Shown here in pieces: positions 18,669-27,724 of a DNA stretch of 64,000 nucleotides (its first letter is position 1; each line of letters begins with the position of its first letter). The position numbers and the translations under genes were made by a program. Below the pieces are notes generated by a model. The model did no database searches. It was not told the origin of the DNA and saw only the letters and a list, made by a program, of their open reading frames with translations. This DNA comes from Streptomyces sp. 135. Lineage in GTDB: Bacteria; Actinomycetota; Actinomycetes; Streptomycetales; Streptomycetaceae. The stretch covers positions 5,022,001-5,086,000 of the forward strand of contig NZ_CP075691.1 in assembly GCF_020026305.1 (NCBI RefSeq). Reading direction: 5' to 3'.

Positions 18669-18992
18669 ATGAAGATCAAGAAGGGCGACCTGGTCCAGGT
18701 CATCACCGGTAAGGACAAGGGCAAGCAGGGCAAGGTCATTGCCGCTTTCCCGCGCGAGGAGCGCGTCCTGGTCGAGGGTGTCAACCGGGTCAAGAAGCAC
18801 ACGAAGGCCGGCCCGACCGCCAGCGGCTCGCAGGCCGGTGGCATCGTGACGACCGAGGCCCCCGTCCACGTCTCCAACGTCCAGCTGGTCGTGGAGAAGG
18901 ACGGCAACAAGGTTGTCACGCGCGTCGGTTACCGCTTCGACGACGAGGGCAACAAGATCCGCGTTGCCAAGCGGACGGGTGAGGACATCTGA
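18669..18992 (+). CDS. rplX: 50S ribosomal protein L24
   Basis: L24, 107 residues, an assembly initiator with an N-terminal KOW motif ([20 protein letters not shown]). It starts 2 bases after rplN and its stop overlaps rplE. Confidence 0.98.
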   Translation: MKIKKGDLVQVITGKDKGKQGKVIAAFPREERVLVEGVNRVKKHTKAGPTASGSQAGGIVTTEAPVHVSNVQLVVEKDGNKVVTRVGYRFDDEGNKIRVAKRTGEDI

Positions 18993-19549
18993 TGACGACC
19001 ACCACCACTCCGCGTCTCAAGACGAAGTACCGCGAGGAGATCGCGGGCAAGCTGCGTGAGGAGTTCTCGTACGAGAACGTCATGCAGATCCCCGGCCTCG
19101 TCAAGATCGTGGTCAACATGGGTGTCGGCGACGCCGCCCGTGACTCGAAGCTGATCGACGGCGCCATCCGCGACCTCACCACGATCACCGGCCAGAAGCC
19201 GGCCGTGACGAAGGCCCGGAAGTCCATCGCGCAGTTCAAGCTGCGCGAGGGTCAGCCGATCGGCTGCCACGTCACGCTCCGCGGCGACCGCATGTGGGAG
19301 TTCCTGGACCGCACCCTGTCGCTCGCGCTGCCGCGCATCCGCGACTTCCGTGGTCTGTCCCCCAAGCAGTTCGACGGCCGTGGCAACTACACCTTCGGTC
19401 TCACGGAGCAGGTCATGTTCCACGAGATCGACCAGGACAAGATCGACCGCGTCCGGGGTATGGACATCACCGTGGTCACCACGGCGACCAACGACGCTGA
19501 GGGCCGTGCGCTCCTTCGTCACCTCGGCTTCCCGTTCAAGGAGGCGTAA
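18992..19549 (+). CDS. rplE: 50S ribosomal protein L5
   Basis: L5, 185 residues, binds 5S rRNA and contacts P-site t[22 protein letters not shown] and the C-terminal DIVTT-like strand (MDITVVTTA) are typical of the family. TGATG overlap with rplX. Confidence 0.98.
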   Translation: MTTTTTPRLKTKYREEIAGKLREEFSYENVMQIPGLVKIVVNMGVGDAARDSKLIDGAIRDLTTITGQKPAVTKARKSIAQFKLREGQPIGCHVTLRGDRMWEFLDRTLSLALPRIRDFRGLSPKQFDGRGNYTFGLTEQVMFHEIDQDKIDRVRGMDITVVTTATNDAEGRALLRHLGFPFKEA

Positions 19550-19554
19550 GCGAG

Positions 19555-19740
19555 ATGGCGAAGAAGGCTCTGATTGCCAAGGCTGCTCGTAAGCCCAAGT
19601 TCGGTGTGCGTGCGTACACCCGCTGCCAGCGCTGCGGCCGTCCGCACTCCGTCTACCGCAAGTTCGGCCTCTGCCGCGTGTGCCTTCGTGAGATGGCTCA
19701 CCGTGGCGAGCTGCCGGGCGTGACCAAGAGCTCCTGGTAG
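19555..19740 (+). CDS. rpsZ: 30S ribosomal protein S14, zinc type
   Basis: Short S14 of 61 residues with the zinc ribbon CQRCGRPH and CRVC. This is the zinc-containing housekeeping form; many Streptomyces also hold a longer zinc-free copy elsewhere that is used under zinc limitation. It sits between rplE and rpsH as usual. Confidence 0.97.
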   Translation: MAKKALIAKAARKPKFGVRAYTRCQRCGRPHSVYRKFGLCRVCLREMAHRGELPGVTKSSW

Positions 19741-19959
19741 TCCTCCCTTTTCAAGGGTTCAAGGACTCCTGGATCTCTCGGTAAGTAAAGGGTCGGCAGA
19801 GGCCCCCCTCTCCATGGCTTAGGCTAGGAGGGTTGGGCGTCTGCCGCCCTGACCGACTTACTACGCCGTAGGTCCCCGCGCCGCACCCGTCCCGCCTCTG
19901 AGTGGGGAGAGGGATGGCGCAGATAGGAAACCCCGGCGAGAGAGGCCGAAGGCCAATTC

Positions 19960-20358
19960 ATGACCATGACTGATCCGATCGCGGACATGCTGACTCGTCT
20001 GCGTAACGCGAACTCGGCGTACCACGACACCGTGGCGATGCCGCACAGCAAGATCAAGTCTCACATCGCGGAGATCCTCCAGCAGGAGGGCTTCATCACG
20101 GGCTGGAAGGTCGAGGACGCCGAGGTTGGCAAGAACCTCGTTCTCGAGCTGAAGTTCGGCCCGAACCGTGAGCGCTCCATCGCGGGCATCAAGCGGATCT
20201 CCAAGCCCGGTCTCCGGGTTTACGCGAAGTCCACCAACCTGCCGAAGGTCCTCGGCGGCCTCGGCGTGGCGATCATCTCCACGTCGCACGGTCTCCTGAC
20301 CGGCCAGCAGGCAGGCAAGAAGGGCGTAGGTGGGGAAGTCCTCGCCTACGTCTGGTAG
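19960..20358 (+). CDS. rpsH: 30S ribosomal protein S8
   Basis: S8, 132 residues, binds the 16S central domain. [20 protein letters not shown] and the C-terminal GGEVLAYVW are typical. The preceding 219 bases hold no gene; a TAGGCT at 19820-19825 could be a -10 hexamer but lacks a matching -35. In E. coli S8 represses the spc operon; not shown here. Confidence 0.98.
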   Translation: MTMTDPIADMLTRLRNANSAYHDTVAMPHSKIKSHIAEILQQEGFITGWKVEDAEVGKNLVLELKFGPNRERSIAGIKRISKPGLRVYAKSTNLPKVLGGLGVAIISTSHGLLTGQQAGKKGVGGEVLAYVW

Positions 20359-20379
20359 TCGGGAACGGAGGAATAGCTA

Positions 20380-20919
20380 ATGTCGCGTATTGGCAAGCTC
20401 CCCATCACGGTTCCCGCCGGCGTGGACGTCACCATCGACGGCCAGACGGTCGCGGTCAAGGGTCCCAAGGGCACCCTGAGCCACACCATCGTCGCGCCGA
20501 TCGAGATCGCTAAGGGTGAGGACGGCGTTCTGAACGTCACCCGCCCGAACGACGAGCGTCAGAACAAGGCCCTCCACGGCCTGTCCCGCACGCTGGTGGC
20601 GAACATGATCACCGGCGTGACCCAGGGTTACGTGAAGAAGCTCGAAATCAGCGGTGTCGGTTACCGCGTCCTGGCGAAGGGCTCCAACCTGGAGTTCTCG
20701 CTCGGCTACAGCCACCCGATCCTGATCGAGGCGCCCGAGGGCATCTCCTTCAAGGTCGAATCGGCGACCAAGTTCTCGGTCGAGGGCATCGACAAGCAGA
20801 AGGTCGGCGAGGTTGCGGCCAACATCCGCAAGCTGCGCAAGCCCGACCCGTACAAGGCCAAGGGCGTCAAGTACGAAGGCGAAGTCATCCGCCGCAAGGT
20901 CGGAAAGGCGGGTAAGTAA
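20380..20919 (+). CDS. rplF: 50S ribosomal protein L6
   Basis: L6, 179 residues with two similar domains, near the factor-binding site. [17 protein letters not shown] and the C-terminal [15 protein letters not shown] are diagnostic. GGAGG lies just upstream. Confidence 0.98.
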   Translation: MSRIGKLPITVPAGVDVTIDGQTVAVKGPKGTLSHTIVAPIEIAKGEDGVLNVTRPNDERQNKALHGLSRTLVANMITGVTQGYVKKLEISGVGYRVLAKGSNLEFSLGYSHPILIEAPEGISFKVESATKFSVEGIDKQKVGEVAANIRKLRKPDPYKAKGVKYEGEVIRRKVGKAGK

Positions 20920-20922
20920 GCC

Positions 20923-21306
20923 ATGGCATACGGTGTCAAGATTGCTAAGGGCGACGCTTACAAGCGTGCTGCCATCAAGCGTCGTCACATCCGCATCCGT
21001 AAGCACATCTCGGGTACGGCTGAGCGTCCGCGCCTGGTCGTGACGCGCTCCAACCGCCACATCGTGGCCCAGGTCATCGACGACATCAAGGGTCACACCC
21101 TTGCGTCGGCGTCGACCCTGGACAGCACGATCCGCGGCGCCGAGGGCGACAAGTCCGCGGCCGCCAAGTCGGTCGGCGCCCTGGTCGCCGAGCGCGCCAA
21201 GGCCGCCGGTGTCGAGACTGTCGTGTTCGACCGTGGTGGTAACCAGTACGCCGGGCGCATCGCCGCCCTGGCGGACGCCGCCCGCGAAGCCGGACTCAAG
21301 TTCTGA
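20923..21306 (+). CDS. rplR: 50S ribosomal protein L18
   Basis: L18, 127 residues, binds 5S rRNA with L5. [19 protein letters not shown] at the N-terminus and [20 protein letters not shown] at the end are typical. It begins 3 bases after rplF. Confidence 0.98.
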   Translation: MAYGVKIAKGDAYKRAAIKRRHIRIRKHISGTAERPRLVVTRSNRHIVAQVIDDIKGHTLASASTLDSTIRGAEGDKSAAAKSVGALVAERAKAAGVETVVFDRGGNQYAGRIAALADAAREAGLKF

Positions 21307-21347
21307 GTCGGTTCCGTAGCTAGCGGAAACAGAGAGAGGTAATTCCA

Positions 21348-21956
21348 ATGGCTGGACCCCAGCGCCGCGGTGGCGGTGCCGGTGGCGGCGAGCGGCGGGA
21401 CCGGAAGGGTCGCGACGGTGGCAACGCCGCCGCCGAGAAGACCGCGTACGTTGAGCGCGTCGTCGCGATCAACCGCGTCGCCAAGGTTGTGAAGGGTGGT
21501 CGTCGCTTCAGCTTCACCGCGCTGGTCGTGGTGGGCGACGGTGACGGCACCGTGGGTGTCGGTTACGGCAAGGCCAAGGAGGTGCCGGCCGCCATCGCCA
21601 AGGGTGTTGAGGAGGCCAAGAAGCACTTCTTCAAGGTCCCCCGTATCCAGGGCACCATCCCGCACCCGATCACGGGCGAGAAGGCGGCGGGCGTCGTCCT
21701 GCTGAAGCCTGCTTCCCCCGGTACCGGTGTTATCGCCGGTGGCCCGGTGCGTGCCGTGCTCGAGTGCGCCGGCGTTCACGACATCCTGTCGAAGTCGCTC
21801 GGTTCGTCGAACGCGATCAACATCGTGCACGCGACCGTGGCGGCCCTCAAGGGTCTGCAGCGTCCCGAGGAGATCGCGGCTCGCCGTGGTCTGCCCCTCG
21901 AGGACGTCGCTCCCGCGGCTCTGCTGCGGGCGCGTGCCGGGGCTGGTGCTGCGTAA
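21348..21956 (+). CDS. rpsE: 30S ribosomal protein S5
   Basis: S5, 202 residues, acts in decoding fidelity and mRNA unwinding. The double-stranded RNA-binding core has [19 protein letters not shown] and the second domain GIIAGG-like [13 protein letters not shown]. The N-terminus is an Arg/Gly-rich extension ([18 protein letters not shown]) longer than in E. coli. The TAA overlaps the rpmD ATG. Confidence 0.98.
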   Translation: MAGPQRRGGGAGGGERRDRKGRDGGNAAAEKTAYVERVVAINRVAKVVKGGRRFSFTALVVVGDGDGTVGVGYGKAKEVPAAIAKGVEEAKKHFFKVPRIQGTIPHPITGEKAAGVVLLKPASPGTGVIAGGPVRAVLECAGVHDILSKSLGSSNAINIVHATVAALKGLQRPEEIAARRGLPLEDVAPAALLRARAGAGAA

Positions 21957-22138
21957 TGGCACAGCTCAAGATCACGCAGACGAAGTCGTACATCGGCAGC
22001 AAGCAGAACCACCGCGACACCCTGCGCTCCCTTGGTCTCAAGGGCATCAACACGCAGGTCGTCAAGGAGGACCGTCCCGAGTTCCGCGGCATGGTGCACA
22101 CCGTCCGCCACCTCGTGACGGTTGAGGAGGTCGACTGA
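21956..22138 (+). CDS. rpmD: 50S ribosomal protein L30
   Basis: L30, 60 residues: [20 protein letters not shown] followed by [10 protein letters not shown]. The ATG overlaps the rpsE stop, and the next gene starts 2 bases after its own stop, so it is tightly coupled on both sides. Confidence 0.97.
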   Translation: MAQLKITQTKSYIGSKQNHRDTLRSLGLKGINTQVVKEDRPEFRGMVHTVRHLVTVEEVD

Positions 22139-22139
22139 C

Positions 22140-22595
22140 ATGGCGGAGCAGAACCCGCTGAAGGTCCACAACCTCCGGCCCGCCCCGGGCGCCAAGACCG
22201 CCAAGACCCGTGTGGGTCGTGGTGAGGCGTCCAAGGGTAAGACCGCTGGTCGTGGTACCAAGGGCACCAAGGCCCGTTACCAGGTTCCGGAGCGCTTCGA
22301 GGGTGGCCAGATGCCCCTCCACATGCGTCTCCCGAAGCTCAAGGGCTTCAAGAACCCGTTCAAGACCGAGTTCCAGGTCGTGAACCTCGACAAGCTGAGC
22401 GCGCTGTACCCGGAGGGTGGCGAGGTCACCGTCGAGGGTCTCGTCGCCAAGGGTGCCGTTCGCAAGAACAGCCTCGTCAAGGTCCTCGGCCAGGGTGAGC
22501 TCACCGTGGCGCTGCAGGTGACGGTCGACGCCGTCTCCGGCTCCGCCAAGGAGAAGATCACCGCCGCGGGCGGTACTGTCACCGAGCTCGTCTGA
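22140..22595 (+). CDS. rplO: 50S ribosomal protein L15
   Basis: L15, 151 residues, a late assembly protein with a long RNA-embedded N-terminal arm ([19 protein letters not shown]) and a globular C-terminal part. Last gene of the spc block before a strong terminator, so secY has separate transcription here. Confidence 0.98.
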   Translation: MAEQNPLKVHNLRPAPGAKTAKTRVGRGEASKGKTAGRGTKGTKARYQVPERFEGGQMPLHMRLPKLKGFKNPFKTEFQVVNLDKLSALYPEGGEVTVEGLVAKGAVRKNSLVKVLGQGELTVALQVTVDAVSGSAKEKITAAGGTVTELV

Positions 22596-22628
22596 TTCCC
22601 TCAGACGTGTCGATGACATGAGCGATTC

Positions 22629-22668
22629 CCAGCCGGGGATGCCCCACAAAAGGGGCATCCCCGGTTGG
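22629..22668 (+). terminator. Terminator after rplO
   Basis: A 17-bp stem with one G-U pair (22629-22645 with 22652-22668) and an ACAAAA loop, 33 bases after the rplO stop. It divides the ribosomal cluster from secY-adk. Confidence 0.9.
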
Positions 22669-22720
22669 TCGTTCCAAGGGGGGCACGGTCGCCGGTAAGG
22701 TGGCGTGCACTGTCTAAGCT

Positions 22721-22747
22721 CCGTGCGGTCTGCCCGCACGGTTTTGT
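22721..22747 (+). terminator. Hairpin with T-run in secY leader
   Basis: An 8-bp stem CCGTGCGG/CCGCACGG with a 5-base loop, followed by TTTTGTT. It looks like a small intrinsic terminator or attenuator 73 bases before secY. A TAAGCT just before it (22715-22720) could be a -10 hexamer, but no -35 partner is evident. The 11-mer TGATACGTATT follows at 22752-22762. Confidence 0.5.
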
Positions 22748-22820
22748 TGACTGATACGTATTCGTCGAACCTCAAGACCACCACCTCTGGCGCACGCGCG
22801 CGGGGGTCGCAGGAGGCACC

Positions 22821-24134
22821 GTGCTCACCGCGTTCGCCCGGGCGTTCAAGACGCCCGACCTGCGCAAGAAGCTGCTCTTCACGCTCGGCATCATCGTGAT
22901 CTACCGGGTGGGTACGCATGTGCCGATCCCCGGGGTCAGCTACAAGAACGTCCAGGCCTGCATCGACAACGCAAATCAGAACCAGGGCCTGTTCGGTCTC
23001 GTCAACATGTTCAGTGGTGGCGCGCTGCTTCAGATCACGATTTTCGCGCTCGGCATCATGCCGTACATCACGGCGAGCATCATTCTGCAGCTGCTGACCG
23101 TGGTGATCCCGCGGCTCGAGGCCCTCAAGAAGGAGGGTCAGGCCGGCACGGCGAAGATCACGCAGTACACGCGCTATCTGACCATCGCGCTCGCGATCCT
23201 TCAGGGCACCGGCCTGGTGGCCACCGCCCGTACCGGCACCCTCTTCCAGGGCTGCCCCGTCGCCAGCGAGATCGTTCCTGACCAGTCGATCTTCGTCACG
23301 ATCACGATGGTGATCACGATGACCGCCGGTACGGCCTGTGTGATGTGGCTCGGTGAGCTGATCACCGACCGCGGCATCGGCAACGGCATGTCGATCCTGA
23401 TGTTCATCTCGATCGCCGCGACCTTCCCGAGCGCCCTGTGGGCCATCAAGGAGCAGGGCTCGCTCGCCGACGGCTGGATCGAGTTCGGCACGGTCATCGC
23501 GGTCGGGCTCGTCATGGTCGGGCTGGTGGTCTTCGTCGAGCAGGCGCAGCGGCGCATCCCGGTCCAGTACGCGAAGCGCATGATCGGCCGCCGGTCCTAC
23601 GGCGGGACGTCGACGTACATCCCGCTGAAGGTGAACCAGGCGGGCATCATCCCTGTGATCTTTGCCTCCTCGCTGCTCTACATTCCGGCCCTGGTCGCCC
23701 AGTTCGCGGGCGGCAATGCGGGATGGAAGACGTGGATCGAGGCAAACCTGACCAGTGGTGACCACCCGATTTACATCGCCACATACTTCGTGCTGATCGT
23801 CTTCTTCGCCTTCTTCTACGTCGCGATCTCCTTCAACCCCGAGGAAGTCGCGGACAACATGAAGAAGTATGGTGGCTTCATCCCGGGCATCCGGGCTGGC
23901 CGTCCGACCGCTGAGTACCTGAGTTACGTACTCAACCGGATCACGTGGCCGGGTTCGCTGTATCTGGGTCTGATCGCTCTTGTGCCGACGATGGCGTTGG
24001 TGGGCTTCGGGGCCAACCAGAACTTCCCGTTCGGCGGGACGAGCATCCTCATCATCGTGGGTGTGGGTCTGGAAACCGTGAAGCAGATCGAGAGCCAGCT
24101 CCAGCAGCGCAATTACGAAGGGTTCCTCCGCTGA
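22821..24134 (+). CDS. secY: Protein translocase subunit SecY
   Basis: SecY, 437 residues, the ten-span channel of the Sec export complex in the cytoplasmic membrane. GTG start with AGGAGG at 22811-22816. Typical stretches: GTHVPIPGV near the N-terminus, the plug-region NMFSGGALLQITIFALGIMP, and QRRIPVQYAKRM in a cytoplasmic loop. Its TGA overlaps the adk ATG. Confidence 0.98.
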   Translation: MLTAFARAFKTPDLRKKLLFTLGIIVIYRVGTHVPIPGVSYKNVQACIDNANQNQGLFGLVNMFSGGALLQITIFALGIMPYITASIILQLLTVVIPRLEALKKEGQAGTAKITQYTRYLTIALAILQGTGLVATARTGTLFQGCPVASEIVPDQSIFVTITMVITMTAGTACVMWLGELITDRGIGNGMSILMFISIAATFPSALWAIKEQGSLADGWIEFGTVIAVGLVMVGLVVFVEQAQRRIPVQYAKRMIGRRSYGGTSTYIPLKVNQAGIIPVIFASSLLYIPALVAQFAGGNAGWKTWIEANLTSGDHPIYIATYFVLIVFFAFFYVAISFNPEEVADNMKKYGGFIPGIRAGRPTAEYLSYVLNRITWPGSLYLGLIALVPTMALVGFGANQNFPFGGTSILIIVGVGLETVKQIESQLQQRNYEGFLR

Positions 24135-24787
24135 TGCGAATCGTCCTCGTCGGGCCGCCCGGTGCGGGCAAGGGAACGCAGGCCGCGTTCCTCGCCAAGA
24201 ACCTGTCGATCCCGCACATCTCCACGGGCGACCTCTTCCGCGCCAACATCAGCCAGGGCACGGAGCTGGGCAAGCAGGCGAAGGCGTACATGGACGCCGG
24301 GAACCTCGTGCCCGACGAGGTGACGATCGGCATGGCGAAGGACCGCATGGCGAAGCCGGACGCCGAGAACGGCTTCCTGCTCGACGGGTTCCCGCGCAAT
24401 GTCTCGCAGGCCGAGGCGCTGGACGTGGCCCTCAAGGCCGATGACGTGAAGCTCGACGCCGTCCTGGACCTGGAGGTCCCGGAGGACGAGGTCGTCAAGC
24501 GGATCGCCGGCCGCCGGATCTGTCGCAAGGACTCCAGCCACGTCTTCCACGTGACGTACTCGCAGCCGAAGCAGGAAGGCGTCTGTGACGTCTGCGGCGG
24601 TGAGCTGTACCAGCGCGAGGACGACAGCGAGGACACCGTCCGCAAGCGCCTTGAGGTCTACCACACGCAGACCGAGCCGATCATCGACTACTACCGGACC
24701 CAGGGTCTGGTCGTCACGATCTCGGCGCTCGGCAAGGTGGACGAGGTCACCGAGCGTGCGATGGAAGCCCTGAAGGGCGACAAGTAG
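24134..24787 (+). CDS. adk: Adenylate kinase
   Basis: Adenylate kinase, 217 residues, ATP + AMP = 2 ADP in the cytosol. P-loop GPPGAGKGTQ, the AMP-binding LDGFPRN motif, and a long LID with cysteines (ICRKD and CDVCGG). Only three metal-type cysteines are visible, with Asp or His likely as the fourth ligand of a structural zinc. Start overlaps the secY stop. Confidence 0.98.
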   Translation: MRIVLVGPPGAGKGTQAAFLAKNLSIPHISTGDLFRANISQGTELGKQAKAYMDAGNLVPDEVTIGMAKDRMAKPDAENGFLLDGFPRNVSQAEALDVALKADDVKLDAVLDLEVPEDEVVKRIAGRRICRKDSSHVFHVTYSQPKQEGVCDVCGGELYQREDDSEDTVRKRLEVYHTQTEPIIDYYRTQGLVVTISALGKVDEVTERAMEALKGDK

Positions 24788-24801
24788 TCAGTACGCTGTT
24801 T

Positions 24802-24833
24802 CGGCCGCGGTGCCCGTGAGGGGACCGCGGCCG
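24802..24833 (+). terminator. Terminator between adk and map
   Basis: A 10-bp stem CGGCCGCGGT/ACCGCGGCCG extended by CCC/GGG around GTGA, 14 bases after the adk stop. It suggests that map has its own promoter in the 70 bases after it. Confidence 0.75.
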
Positions 24834-24903
24834 TACTGTTGTCTACGTACCCGGTTCGTGTGCGTAGCCGGTTTGTCGACGGATGACGGAGAGCGGAAGC
24901 CCC

Positions 24904-25740
24904 ATGGTGCAGATCAAGACCCCCGAGCAGATCGCGAAGATGCGTGAGGCGGGCCTTGTCGTCGCCGCGATTCACGCCGCCACACGTGAGGCCGCGGTGC
25001 CCGGCGCCACCACCAAGGATCTGGACGAGGTCGCCCGCAAGGTGATCGAGGAGCACGGCGCCAAGTCCAACTTCCTCGGGTACGGCGGCTTTCCCGCCAC
25101 GATCTGCACCTCGGTCAACGAGGTCGTCGTGCACGGCATCCCCGACGACAAGACCGTCCTCAAGGACGGCGACATCATCTCCATCGACGCCGGCGCGATC
25201 ATCGACGGCTGGCACGGCGACGCCGCGTACACCGCGTTCGTCGGCACCGGTCACGCCCCGGAGCTGGTCGAGCTGTCCCGGGTGACCGAGGAGTCGATGT
25301 GGGCCGGCATCGCGGCCATGAAGCAGGGCAACCGCCTCGTCGACATCTCCCGCGCCATCGAGACGTACATCCGCCGCCAGCCGAAGCCGGGCGGCGGCAA
25401 GTACGGCATCGTCGAGGACTACGGCGGGCACGGCATCGGCACCGAGATGCACATGGACCCCCACCTCCTGAACTACGTCGAGCGCCGCCGCGGCAAGGGC
25501 CCCAAGCTGGTCCCCGGCTTCTGCCTGGCCATCGAGCCGATGGTCTCCCTGGGCACCCCCCGCACGGAGGTCCTGGAGGATGACTGGACGGTCATCACCA
25601 CGGACGGCACGTGGTCCTCGCACTGGGAGCACTCGGTGGCGCTGACGGAGGAGGGCCCGCTGGTCCTGACGGCTCCGGACTGCGGCAGGGCCAGGCTGGC
25701 GGAGTACGGGGTTACTGTCGCGCCGGATCCGCTGGGCTGA
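24904..25740 (+). CDS. map: Methionine aminopeptidase
   Basis: Type I methionine aminopeptidase, 278 residues, removes the initiator Met from nascent proteins. The ATG giving MVQIKTPEQI was chosen; the in-frame start 21 bases earlier has no ribosome site, while GGAAG precedes this one. Metal ligands are visible in SIDAGA, HGDAAYT, GGHGIG, AIEPM and WEHSVALTEEG. The last 52 codons plus stop are duplicated at 25836-25994. Confidence 0.97.
   Translation: MVQIKTPEQIAKMREAGLVVAAIHAATREAAVPGATTKDLDEVARKVIEEHGAKSNFLGYGGFPATICTSVNEVVVHGIPDDKTVLKDGDIISIDAGAIIDGWHGDAAYTAFVGTGHAPELVELSRVTEESMWAGIAAMKQGNRLVDISRAIETYIRRQPKPGGGKYGIVEDYGGHGIGTEMHMDPHLLNYVERRRGKGPKLVPGFCLAIEPMVSLGTPRTEVLEDDWTVITTDGTWSSHWEHSVALTEEGPLVLTAPDCGRARLAEYGVTVAPDPLG
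25582..25740 (+). repeat. Direct repeat, original copy (map 3' end)
   Basis: Codon 227 to the stop of map; 157 of 159 bases recur at 25836-25994, in direct orientation with a 254-base period. The match ends within about 2 bases beyond the stop codon. Confidence 0.95.
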
Positions 25741-25835
25741 GGCGGGCCGCCCGGCGGACGGAGTCCGGCGCAGCCGCCCGAAGCCTGTGAGGCGCCCCGG
25801 CGCCGAGCCCGCGAGGGGGGCGTCTGGGATAGGTC

Positions 25836-25994
25836 GACTGGACGGTCATCACCACGGACGGCACGTGGTCCTCGCACTGGGAGCACTCGGTGGCGCTGAC
25901 GGAGGAGGGCCCGCTGGTCCTGACGGCTCCGGACTGCGGCAGGGCCAGGCTGGCGGAGTACGGGGTCGCTGTCGCGCCGGATCCGCTGGGCTGA
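25836..25994 (+). pseudogene. Duplicated map 3' fragment
   Basis: A copy of the last 52 codons and stop of map, 95 bases after the real stop. Only two bases differ: GTT to GTC (silent) and ACT to GCT (Thr to Ala). It has no start codon or ribosome site, so it should be non-coding. The left break falls exactly at GACTGGACGG. The 93 bases between the copies are not similar to map. This may be a recent segmental duplication or an assembly error. Confidence 0.9.
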
Positions 25995-25996
25995 GG

Positions 25997-26157
25997 GGGT
26001 TCTCCCCTCTTGCTTAAGGATCTTCGTCGTGGGGCAGACTTTCTCGATTCGTCTTTCGGAGTGCACTGACGTAGACTGACGCGTCGGCTCTCGTGCATCC
26101 GTGTGCCTGCATACGGAGCATGAAGTCGATCAAGGTAGTCGATTCGAAGGGCGAAGC
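25997..26157 (+). other. infA leader region
   Basis: Holds no gene. TAGACT at 26072-26077 is a fair -10 hexamer but the -35 side (TTCGTC or similar) is weak, so promoter placement is tentative. The duplicated map fragment lies directly upstream. Confidence 0.35.
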
Positions 26158-26379
26158 GTGGCCAAGAAGCAAGGTGCCATCGAGATCGAAGGCACTGTCG
26201 TCGAGTCTCTTCCGAACGCCATGTTCAAGGTGGAGCTCCAGAACGGCCACCAGGTCCTGGCACACATCAGTGGCAAGATGCGCATGCACTACATCCGCAT
26301 CCTCCCTGACGACCGGGTCGTGGTGGAGCTGTCTCCGTACGACCTGACGCGTGGCCGGATCGTCTACCGGTACAAGTAG
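26158..26379 (+). CDS. infA: Translation initiation factor IF-1
   Basis: IF-1, 73 residues, OB-fold factor that blocks the A site during initiation. GTG start giving [12 protein letters not shown], with GAAGGG upstream; [20 protein letters not shown] and RGRIVYRYK are typical. First gene of the infA-rpmJ-rpsM-rpsK-rpoA-rplQ group. Confidence 0.98.
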   Translation: MAKKQGAIEIEGTVVESLPNAMFKVELQNGHQVLAHISGKMRMHYIRILPDDRVVVELSPYDLTRGRIVYRYK

Positions 26380-26437
26380 ATCTTGCCCGCACTCCGCCGC
26401 GGCGGGGTGGTGGCACTGACCCGGAGAACCTCACCCA

Positions 26438-26551
26438 ATGAAGGTCAAGCCGAGCGTCAAGAAGATCTGCGACAAGTGCAGGGTGATCCGCCGTCACGGC
26501 CGGGTCATGATCATCTGCGACAACCCGCGCCACAAGCAGCGCCAGGGCTGA
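26438..26551 (+). CDS. rpmJ: 50S ribosomal protein L36
   Basis: L36, 37 residues, read directly from the bases: [20 protein letters not shown] then [18 protein letters not shown]11, C14, C27 and H32 form the zinc site, so this is the zinc-binding form. It lies between infA and rpsM as in most bacteria. Confidence 0.97.
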   Translation: MKVKPSVKKICDKCRVIRRHGRVMIICDNPRHKQRQG

Positions 26552-26640
26552 CGTACGACTGCAGTTCGCAGAGTTTCGCGCGACGCAAGTAAGCACATAT
26601 GCAGGACCCGTCCCTCTTCAATTCCCTTGGTAATGGAGGG

Positions 26641-26665
26641 CGACACCCCCGGTCGGAGGCCGGGG
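26641..26665 (+). promoter_or_regulatory. rpsM leader stem-loop resembling rpsL/rpsJ element
   Basis: CGACAC is followed directly by CCCCGG-TCGGAGG-CCGGGG, a 6-bp hairpin with a 7-base loop, ending 92 bases before rpsM. The CGACAC prefix and the GGGGAC just after the stem match the rpsL leader, while the stem sequence itself differs, as expected if structure rather than sequence is kept. Confidence 0.45.
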
Positions 26666-26757
26666 ACCCAGTACGTACCAACTCTTCTCGAGCAGAAGGG
26701 GACGGCGGCTGGGAGTGGTTCTGCTGAAGACCTCCGAAGAATCAACAGGAGCCATGA

Positions 26758-27138
26758 ATGGCACGCGTTGAAGGCGTTGACCTCCCGCGCGAAAAGCGCA
26801 TCGAGGTTGCCCTCACCTACGTGTTCGGCATCGGCCGCACGCTGGCCCAGCAGACGCTGGACGCCACCGAGGTGGACCGCAACACCCGCGTCCGCGACCT
26901 GACCGAGGAAGACCTCGTCAAGATCCGCGAGTACGTGGACGCCAACATCAAGACCGAGGGTGACCTCCGCCGCGAGATCCAGGCCGACATCCGCCGCAAG
27001 GTCGAGATCGGTTGCTACCAGGGTCTGCGTCACCGTCGTGGCCTGCCCGTCCGCGGTCAGCGCACCAGCACGAACGCCCGCACCCGCAAGGGCCCGCGTC
27101 GCGCCATCGCCGGTAAGAAGAAGCCGGGCAAGAAGTAG
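26758..27138 (+). CDS. rpsM: 30S ribosomal protein S13
   Basis: S13, 126 residues, in the 30S head and inter-subunit bridges. [20 protein letters not shown], the FGIGRTLAQ turn and [20 protein letters not shown] are diagnostic. Preceded by a 206-base untranslated gap after rpmJ. Confidence 0.98.
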   Translation: MARVEGVDLPREKRIEVALTYVFGIGRTLAQQTLDATEVDRNTRVRDLTEEDLVKIREYVDANIKTEGDLRREIQADIRRKVEIGCYQGLRHRRGLPVRGQRTSTNARTRKGPRRAIAGKKKPGKK

Positions 27139-27203
27139 TCCTCGCTCAGCGGTCTATCGACAGCTGTCGCTGCAGGACCGACCACCTCCCGTAGGAGTTA
27201 TAG

Positions 27204-27608
27204 ATGCCCCCCAAGGGTCGTCAGGGCGCTGCCAAGAAGGTGCGCCGCAAGGAAAAGAAGAACGTCGCTCACGGGCACGCTCACATCAAGAGCACGTTCA
27301 ACAACACGATCGTGTCCATCACGGACCCGACCGGCAACGTGATCTCGTGGGCCTCCGCCGGCCACGTCGGCTTCAAGGGCTCGCGCAAGTCCACGCCGTT
27401 CGCCGCGCAGATGGCCGCCGAGTCGGCTGCCCGTCGCGCGCAGGAGCACGGCATGCGCAAGGTCGACGTCTTCGTCAAGGGCCCGGGTTCCGGTCGCGAG
27501 ACCGCCATCCGTTCGCTCCAGGCGACCGGCCTTGAGGTCGGCTCGATCCAGGACGTGACGCCCACGCCGCACAACGGCTGCCGTCCGCCCAAGCGCCGTC
27601 GCGTCTGA
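27204..27608 (+). CDS. rpsK: 30S ribosomal protein S11
   Basis: S11, 134 residues, on the 30S platform. [19 protein letters not shown] and the C-terminal [15 protein letters not shown] are diagnostic. Cotranscribed with rpsM and rpoA. Confidence 0.98.
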   Translation: MPPKGRQGAAKKVRRKEKKNVAHGHAHIKSTFNNTIVSITDPTGNVISWASAGHVGFKGSRKSTPFAAQMAAESAARRAQEHGMRKVDVFVKGPGSGRETAIRSLQATGLEVGSIQDVTPTPHNGCRPPKRRRV

Positions 27609-27724
27609 CGCACGGTATTTCTTGAGGTTCCGGGCGGTACGGCTCTTCGGAGGCGTGCCGCCCGTACCCTTGTAGTGAATTCAGGGCATCAAATAGTGGG
27701 TGCCCCTGACTGAAGGATCGCAAC

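Noticed and set aside
25743-25835. A promoter or small gene in the spacer between the two map copies
   Set aside because: TAGGTC at 25830-25835 has no suitable -35 and no start codon with a ribosome site is present.
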